A DNA stretch of 8,840 bases from a candidate division WWE3 bacterium RIFCSPLOWO2_01_FULL_39_13. GTDB lineage: Bacteria > Patescibacteriota > WWE3 > 2-01-FULL-39-13. Below are positions 5,882 to 8,840 of the stretch, one piece after another. Position numbers and translations under genes: made by a program. The stretch is from the NCBI GenBank assembly GCA_001772665.1, contig MEVH01000005.1, positions 18,318-27,157 on the forward strand, read 5' to 3'. Position 1 is the stretch's first letter, and each line of letters starts with the position of its first letter. Below the pieces are notes generated by a model. The model ran no database searches and was not told where the DNA came from. It saw only the letters and a list, made by a program, of their open reading frames with translations.

Positions 5882-6073
5882 TATTTATCAAGAAAGTGAC
5901 TTCTCCACGGACTACGCTTCGCTTCATCCGTGGCTTCAGTCCTTTTTTGCTTTCGCTACGCTTAAGACCGCTACGCGGAGAACTCCATCCCCGCACTTCG
6001 TACGGAGCCTTAAGTTCGGAAAAAGTAAATATTTAACCAAGGAATCGACAAAATCCCAGGCTTTTATATTTCT
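5882..6073. other. gene-free stretch rich in inverted repeats
   Basis: No coding region can be supported. Inverted repeats seen: CCACGGA (5905-5911) with TCCGTGG (5927-5933); alternative GGACT (5909-5913) with AGTCC (5938-5942), followed by six T, terminator-like for the plus strand although no plus gene precedes it; and CCGCTACGCGG near 5970. Its right border on the minus strand begins GTTAATGAGAAAT, much like the starts of the two cassettes to the right, so it may be the front of a third, degraded cassette or simply the array's outer flank. Confidence 0.45.
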
Positions 6074-6163
6074 CATTAACGTTTCGGACTATACGAAGTC
6101 CTGATTTATTTTATCAGGATTTGGGAAATTTTTCTTAATTTTCCGTATAGCCCGTGTTATGTG
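6074..6163 (-). repeat. attC-like recombination site of cassette 1
   Basis: On the minus strand it begins CACATAAC (R''-like, 6156-6163) and ends GTTAATG (R'-like, 6074-6080). A 10-bp inner stem pairs 6144-6153 with 6086-6095 (CTATACG core, one G-T pair). Inside is the hairpin CCTGAT/ATCAGG (6100-6105, 6113-6118) with a 7-base loop, plus a GGAAA/TTTCC hairpin. It shares TAACGTTTCGG (6078-6088) and TGATTTATTTTATCA (6102-6116) exactly with the other site, while most stem bases differ, so the fold is conserved more than the sequence. The R' box departs from GTTRRRY at one position. Confidence 0.65.
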
Positions 6164-6567
6164 ATGTGCCTGCTGATTTAATACTGGGGCGTCCATTCAA
6201 GTTTGATAACTTTATTTTTATTCAATGTTATTACCTTCGGATTATCAAAACTTCTTTGACAAGACATCTCAAGACAACGTGCCCAAATAGCATATTTTCC
6301 GCCACGTAATTTGATATTCAACTCACCATTTTCGTCAACTTCTCTCAGATAAAAGACCTCTTCTCCTTGATGGGAATCGCTATAGTCAACATATTCATAG
6401 AGATCAATCCTGTCTCCAGGATAACTGACTAGGGTAAGTGTATACTCATCTGTGGATAAATCAGAATTCACTCGACCTATAAAAAATGTAGCCAGCAGAA
6501 TAATTGCACCGGTAAATACGACAAACAATAATTTCTTCATATATTTTTAAGCAGGCATTTCGCCTAA
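6080..6567 (-). mobile_element. gene cassette 1 (one gene)
   Basis: About 488 bp from crossover to crossover, taking the classical cut between G and TT of GTT. It starts TTAGGCGAAATGCCTGCT and its gene begins 9 bases later; the gene's stop is followed after 3 bases by AGCAGGCACATCACATAAC. The outer 8 bp (TGCCTGCT, 6550-6557 with 6167-6174) are perfectly complementary and the R boxes pair at 7 of 9 positions. The cassette's two ends therefore belong together and would close into one long attC stem in the circle. Confidence 0.62.
6178..6540 (-). CDS. cassette 1: small membrane-anchored protein of unknown function
   Basis: A 120-residue protein. Residues 4-22 are a signal anchor (LLFVVFTGAIILLATFFIG). 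The rest looks like one small extracytoplasmic beta domain: LTLVSYPGDRIDLYEYVDY, EVFYLREVDENGELNIKLRGGKYAIWARC, VITLNKNKVIKLEWTP. The pattern of a strand, then GELNIKLRGGKYAIWA, resembles carboxypeptidase-regulatory-like or transthyretin-like folds, but I cannot name a family. Two cysteines, C89 and C94 (CLEMSC), could form a disulfide. The ATG at 6540 lies 9 bases after the cassette's terminal arm, with no Shine-Dalgarno. The TAA stop is 3 bases before the other arm, so the cassette is almost all gene. No own promoter is evident; it is probably read from the cassette promoter through cassette 2. Confidence 0.75.
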   Translation of the reverse strand: MKKLLFVVFTGAIILLATFFIGRVNSDLSTDEYTLTLVSYPGDRIDLYEYVDYSDSHQGEEVFYLREVDENGELNIKLRGGKYAIWARCLEMSCQRSFDNPKVITLNKNKVIKLEWTPQY

Positions 6568-6678
6568 CGTTTCGGTATATCTGATGTCCCGCCAACACCT
6601 TGATTTATTTTATCAAATTTCGGCGGGATATGGGTGAGCCCCGAGCCGAGGGGCGAACCAGATATACTGTGTTATATG
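6562..6678 (-). repeat. attC-like recombination site of cassette 2
   Basis: On the minus strand R'' is CATATAAC (6671-6678) and R' is GTTAGGC (6562-6568), a perfect GTTRRRY. A 9-bp inner stem pairs 6659-6667 with 6575-6583 (GTATATCTG/CAGATATAC). Two hairpins sit inside: GCCCC/GGGGC (6638-6642, 6650-6654), and CCCGCC/GGCGGG (6588-6593, 6622-6627) capped by TTGAT/ATCAA with the loop TTATTTT, identical to the loop of the other site. It lies between the stop of the Bro-N gene and the start of the cassette 1 gene, as an attC should. Confidence 0.7.
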
Positions 6679-6696
6679 ATGTACTGTCCATTTTTT
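6671..6696 (+). repeat. left copy of 26-bp inverted repeat bounding cassette 2
   Basis: Begins GTTATATGATG and continues TACTGTCCATTTTTT. It matches the reverse complement of 8533-8558 at 24 of 26 positions. The first 8 bases are the R'' box of the attC-like site; the other 18 extend the pairing beyond what classical attC sites have. Confidence 0.85.
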
Positions 6697-6724
6697 TATT
6701 GATTGTTAATTTTAGAGAATTTTG

Positions 6725-7576
6725 TCAAGTAGACTTTTTGCTCTTTTTTTCAACCAATCGCTTTTGGCTTTCCGATGTTCTTAAATAATTTTTCCGTGAG
6801 ATGACTTTTTTATTGGATTGACTTTCGATATCTTTTCTTGTTCTGCCCGCTACTTTACCACCATCTTGAGCATCTTTTTTTAGCTTGGGAAATCCATGGG
6901 AATCACGGTCTTTGGTGAATTTGGTAGTGGTTGCTTCACCAAGCATGGTTAATATTAATTCCAGATCATTCATATGGTCTCGTAGGTTTTCTCTTTTTAA
7001 GTTCTTGAACTTTTTATACTCGTCGACTTTCATGCCAAACGTTCCTTTCATGATTTCGTTAGTTAAGATAGCGTATTCGAGATTTTTCTTAGCTCCGCGT
7101 TCTTGCCATTCATCGGTCAGGTCTTGACGAACGGCGATCCCTCGCAAACGTCTATCAATCCAGTTTTTGGAATAGCCTTTTTTCTCATAGATCGCTTTCA
7201 TGCGTTCTTGTGCTAGTTCTGGATTTTCTATTTCATCAATTCGCTCTCTCCCGACCTGGGCTAACCAGCGCTTGAGCAGTTCGGCCTTTTTTGAGGGAAT
7301 AGACTGAATGATACGTAGCATTGTTTCGGTATTCGCACAATCGGTTTGACGCATTTTTCCATCCGGCGCTTCCATTTTCAACTGTCCGATTTTTTCGGAC
7401 ACTTCAATATATCCCTCGTCAGTTAGCTTTTTTTTGAGGTCGTTCCAATACTTACGCGGACGATCTGAATCGGTTAGGACGGCGATGACGTCAATTATTG
7501 AAAACCACCAAACGTTTTGATGGATTATTTTTCTAATTTTTTTACCTTCAAAAAGAGCAATTTTATTTTCTTTCAT
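6725..7576 (-). CDS. cassette 2: Bro-N / DinD-like DNA-damage-inducible or antirepressor protein
   Basis: A 283-residue protein of the Bro-N-containing DinD-like family (E. coli DinD is a similar size and inhibits RecA filaments; phage Bro-N proteins act as antirepressors). The Bro-N domain is at about 10-105: KIRKIIHQNVWWFSIIDVI, VLTDSDRPRKYWNDLKKKL, KMEAPDGKMRQTDCANTE, RIIQSIPS. The family-specific second half follows: KRWLAQVGRERIDEIENPE, then the RRLRGIAVRQDLTDEWQERG stretch (143-161), then LKRENLRDHMNDLELILTMLGEATT. The tail (235-283) is rich in Lys/Arg/Ser and could bind DNA. The ATG at 7576 lies 3 bases after the upstream stop, so the two genes are translated together. Its stop is 47 bases before the attC R'' box. 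DNA binding is inferred from family. Confidence 0.87.
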   Translation of the reverse strand: MKENKIALFEGKKIRKIIHQNVWWFSIIDVIAVLTDSDRPRKYWNDLKKKLTDEGYIEVSEKIGQLKMEAPDGKMRQTDCANTETMLRIIQSIPSKKAELLKRWLAQVGRERIDEIENPELAQERMKAIYEKKGYSKNWIDRRLRGIAVRQDLTDEWQERGAKKNLEYAILTNEIMKGTFGMKVDEYKKFKNLKRENLRDHMNDLELILTMLGEATTTKFTKDRDSHGFPKLKKDAQDGGKVAGRTRKDIESQSNKKVISRKNYLRTSESQKRLVEKKSKKST

Positions 7577-7579
7577 ATT

Positions 7580-8497
7580 TCAAATTTTTAATTTTGAGAA
7601 CTTATTAAGTATGACAAGATTTTCAACCGCTATCTTGCCAGCCCATTCAATCTTGGCTTTTTCCCAATCTTTTTCGTACTGTCCCCAACTCCAGGTAGGA
7701 AACCAAGCCTCATTAGCATCAAGAGTATTGATGAGAAAATCTAGGTTTCGGTGAACTGAGTCACGCAAAAAATTGTAGAACGGAGATTCGGGACCATCAA
7801 CAAAGTTTAAGGGTTTAGGAACATACTTTTCTCGCCAGTCATCAACGTTGGTGTTTACTGTAGCTCTGATAAGCTCAAAGAGCTTCGGTTTGATTTGAGC
7901 TTTGAATGAATCGCTGAGATTGATGTATAAAACCTGGTAACAATATAAACTGCGTTCTGTAATATTTGCATTGCTTTGGAGTCTTTCAACTGCTCTTAGA
8001 GTGAGTTCTTCCAGTTTCAAAGTAGGAAAAGAGTTTGGATATTTATACAGGAACCCGAGGATTTCAACAGTGGGGTTGTCCCAGTTTTGGTCTATTGCAC
8101 ACATGCCGGATTTTTCATTAATATGCCACCAAGGAGCATGTGGCAAGTTGTTAACATCATCTGGAACTGGTCTCCACCTTTGGTGTTCCTCTGAAAAACT
8201 GTTGGCAAAGTAGTCCATAGCTTTTTTAAGCACTGCGTTTGCTTTAGGAGTTTCGAGCTTCTCTAAGTACTGCATGGCTGCCGTAGTTGCGATTGCTGAC
8301 GAAGATTGGGTTACAAAATCAGGTTCGAGACCATGACCAAAACCACCATCATCATTTTGATATTTCGAGAGTTCTAAAAGAACTTTGTCTGCTGAGCCAC
8401 TTTCAAAGTAGAAAGCATATAAGTGTTTGTCCAAGTTTCGGGCGTTAGTTTTGATGAAGTTCGATACTTTATCGAAGTTTTCGGACGTGAGTTTCAT
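7580..8497 (-). CDS. cassette 2: terpenoid-cyclase/prenyltransferase alpha-alpha-barrel-like protein
   Basis: A 305-residue all-helical cytosolic protein. QNDDGGFGHGLEPDF at 47-61 resembles the Q-x-x-DGGFG repeat motif of squalene-hopene cyclases and protein prenyltransferase beta subunits. Aromatic repeats follow (WRPVPDD, APWWHINEKSG, DNPTVEILGFLYKYP, AWFPTWSWGQY). I recall uncharacterised relatives of this length in Firmicutes and other bacteria; no activity is assigned. The DxDD of cyclases is not seen and there is no signal peptide. It is the first gene after the recombination point, with a leader of about 60 bases holding the inverted-repeat arm. It is read with the Bro-N gene. The pairing of the two genes could be a defence or stress unit, but nothing in the sequence proves it. 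Confidence 0.75.
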   Translation of the reverse strand: MKLTSENFDKVSNFIKTNARNLDKHLYAFYFESGSADKVLLELSKYQNDDGGFGHGLEPDFVTQSSSAIATTAAMQYLEKLETPKANAVLKKAMDYFANSFSEEHQRWRPVPDDVNNLPHAPWWHINEKSGMCAIDQNWDNPTVEILGFLYKYPNSFPTLKLEELTLRAVERLQSNANITERSLYCYQVLYINLSDSFKAQIKPKLFELIRATVNTNVDDWREKYVPKPLNFVDGPESPFYNFLRDSVHRNLDFLINTLDANEAWFPTWSWGQYEKDWEKAKIEWAGKIAVENLVILNKFSKLKI

Positions 8498-8532
8498 AAT
8501 GTAAAAATTCTCTTTACTTATTTTACTTATTC

Positions 8533-8558
8533 AAAAAATGGACAGTATTTCATATAAC
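8533..8558 (-). repeat. right copy of 26-bp inverted repeat bounding cassette 2
   Basis: On the minus strand it begins GTTATATGAAA and continues TACTGTCCATTTTTT. It is the cassette's first bases: the GTT at 8556-8558 is the predicted crossover core. Confidence 0.85.
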
Positions 8559-8609
8559 TCGTTATTATACGAATAGTTTTCACAAATACAAAGAATATTG
8601 TATTTTGTG
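8551..8609 (-). other. candidate attI region
   Basis: The junction between the recombinase-side DNA and cassette 2 reads AACGAGTTATATG on the minus strand, with a GTT core at 8556-8558. Upstream of it is the imperfect palindrome CACAAATACAA (8581-8591) / TTGTATTTTGTG (8598-8609) with a 6-base centre. attI sites of known integrons also carry recombinase-binding repeats beside the core. The sequence shares nothing with attC beyond GTTA, as expected of attI. Confidence 0.5.
8564..8591 (-). promoter_or_regulatory. candidate cassette promoter (Pc)
   Basis: Minus strand: TTGTAT (8586-8591), 16-base spacer, TATAAT (8564-8569). The predicted start, 6-7 bases on, is at about 8557, exactly the first base of the inserted cassette. 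Any newly inserted cassette would thus be transcribed from its first base. Confidence 0.5.
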
Positions 8610-8626
8610 CGAAGCCAGAATATACT
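8598..8626 (+). promoter_or_regulatory. candidate recombinase promoter (Pint)
   Basis: Plus strand: TTGTAT (8598-8603), 17-base spacer, TATACT (8621-8626). The start would be near 8633, about 40 bases before the recombinase ATG. Its -35 is in the right arm of the 8581-8609 palindrome; the divergent Pc has its -35 in the left arm. Confidence 0.45.
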
Positions 8627-8672
8627 CAATACTTAGATAAACTACTTATATTTTAATAATTTTTAAGCAATT

Positions 8673-8840
8673 ATGCAAATACAACTAGACAAAATAGAAC
8701 GGGAGCTAAGAATAAGAAATTATAGCCCAAAAACAGTAAAAAGCTACCTTTATGGCTTGCGAGAATATTTAGTCTTTAAGAAAGACAACTTAGAAATACT
8801 TAATCAAGAAAATATTCGCAATTTTTTATTACAACGTGAG
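8673..8840 (+). CDS. tyrosine recombinase, N-terminal part (integron-integrase candidate), cut by window
   Basis: The 56 visible residues form the SAM-like core-binding domain of phage-integrase/Xer recombinases: LDKIERELRIRNYSPKTVKSYLYGLREYLVFK (5-36), then NQENIRNFLLQRE (44-56). RNYSPKTVKSY is the family hallmark. The catalytic domain (R-H-R-Y) lies beyond the window. ATG at 8673 is chosen because translation from it gives the full N-terminal helix; no Shine-Dalgarno precedes it. It is divergent from the cassette array, the orientation of intI in integrons. It could also be an ordinary XerC-like or phage enzyme; the adjacent attC-like sites favour an integron integrase. Confidence 0.85.
   Translation, partial: MQIQLDKIERELRIRNYSPKTVKSYLYGLREYLVFKKDNLEILNQENIRNFLLQRE

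Larger units (their letters stand above)
6568..8557 (-). mobile_element. gene cassette 2 (two genes)
   Basis: About 1990 bp from the attI-like junction to the G/TT of attC at 6568. It holds two genes in one transcription unit, which is large for a cassette. Its ends form an inverted repeat, 6671-6696 with 8533-8558, matching at 24 of 26 positions; the only differences are in the 3 bases after GTTATATG. So the first bases of the cassette are complementary to its own R'' region and beyond, as in a cassette inserted as a circle. Confidence 0.62.
6074..8840 (-). mobile_element. candidate integron: recombinase, attI-like site and two cassettes (right end cut)
   Basis: Layout from right to left: a divergent tyrosine-recombinase gene (8673 onward, plus strand), an attI-like region (8551-8609), cassette 2 (6568-8557) and cassette 1 (6080-6567), each cassette with genes on the minus strand and an attC-like folded repeat after its last stop codon. 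This is the canonical integron order. Evidence is structural: two related attC-like repeats, GTT core sites at all three junctions, and complementary ends within each cassette. The recombinase is only 56 residues deep, so the insertion that distinguishes IntI from XerC/D cannot be checked here. Confidence 0.7.

Noticed and set aside
5905..5948. Rho-independent terminator on the plus strand (inverted repeat followed by six T)
   Set aside because: There is no plus-strand gene upstream for it to end, and the T run is 9 bases from the main stem. It is described only as part of the repeat-rich stretch.
5848..6036. Plus-strand 62-codon frame across the dehydrogenase start and the repeat-rich region
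   Set aside because: Its composition follows the inverted repeats (Arg/Leu/Ser-rich), it has no start signal, and it overlaps the dehydrogenase gene.
6074..6678. CRISPR array
   Set aside because: There are only two repeats, 90-117 bp long, folded and separated by a gene, with no spacers and no cas genes.
6671..8558. The 24/26 inverted repeats as terminal repeats of a transposon
   Set aside because: No transposase lies inside, no target-site duplication flanks them, and the left copy is part of a larger attC-like fold shared with the next unit. A cassette closed at a GTT core explains both ends better. A trans-mobilised element cannot be fully excluded.

Overview
The window looks like a piece of a small, AT-rich genome of a candidate-phylum bacterium (CPR/Patescibacteria, possibly Microgenomates-like). 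This is an inference from several things: many short membrane-anchored proteins of unknown role, very tight spacing, almost no Shine-Dalgarno motifs, and a lineage-typical small Gln/Pro-rich one-helix membrane protein. TGA ends several genes and nothing reads through it, so the ordinary bacterial code applies.

Left part (1-4735), ordinary chromosome. It begins with the N-terminal two thirds of the tRNA methylthiotransferase MiaB (minus strand), preceded by a VTT/DedA-like membrane protein. That gene is divergent from two small plus-strand genes (an 89-residue membrane protein and a secreted Cys-containing protein). Next comes a minus-strand cluster: META/HslJ-domain protein, then a cytidine-deaminase-like protein, then a 99-residue membrane protein, the last two overlapping by 4 bp. 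Beyond it are a small putative cyclase (kynurenine-formamidase-like family) and a serine tRNA(GGA). Several genes have a near-perfect TATAAT box only 6-8 bases before the start codon, which suggests leaderless transcripts.

Middle (4736-6073). One gene encodes a membrane-anchored glucose/sorbosone (PQQ-type sugar) dehydrogenase-like beta-propeller. It is preceded by about 190 bp rich in inverted repeats with no recognisable gene.

Right part (6074-8840), the main discovery candidate. It has the layout of an integron. A tyrosine-recombinase gene starts at 8673 and runs off the right edge. Divergent from it, on the minus strand, lie two compact gene cassettes, each ending in an attC-like site (6074-6163 and 6562-6678). 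The two sites share the core TAACGTTTCGG, an identical stem-loop TGATTTATTTTATCA, and the same branched fold built from mostly different stem sequences. Within each cassette the first bases (GTTA...GAAAT...) are complementary to its own end (...ACATCAYATAAC), as expected for circular cassettes inserted at a G/TT crossover. The complementarity reaches well beyond the usual R boxes: 24 of 26 bp for the large cassette. Cassette 2 (adjacent to the recombinase) carries a terpenoid-cyclase-fold protein gene and a Bro-N/DinD-like gene 3 bp apart; cassette 1 carries a small membrane-anchored protein of unknown function. A palindrome at 8581-8609 supplies the -35 boxes of two divergent promoters, one for the recombinase and one for the cassettes. 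The cassette promoter's predicted start falls on the recombination point.
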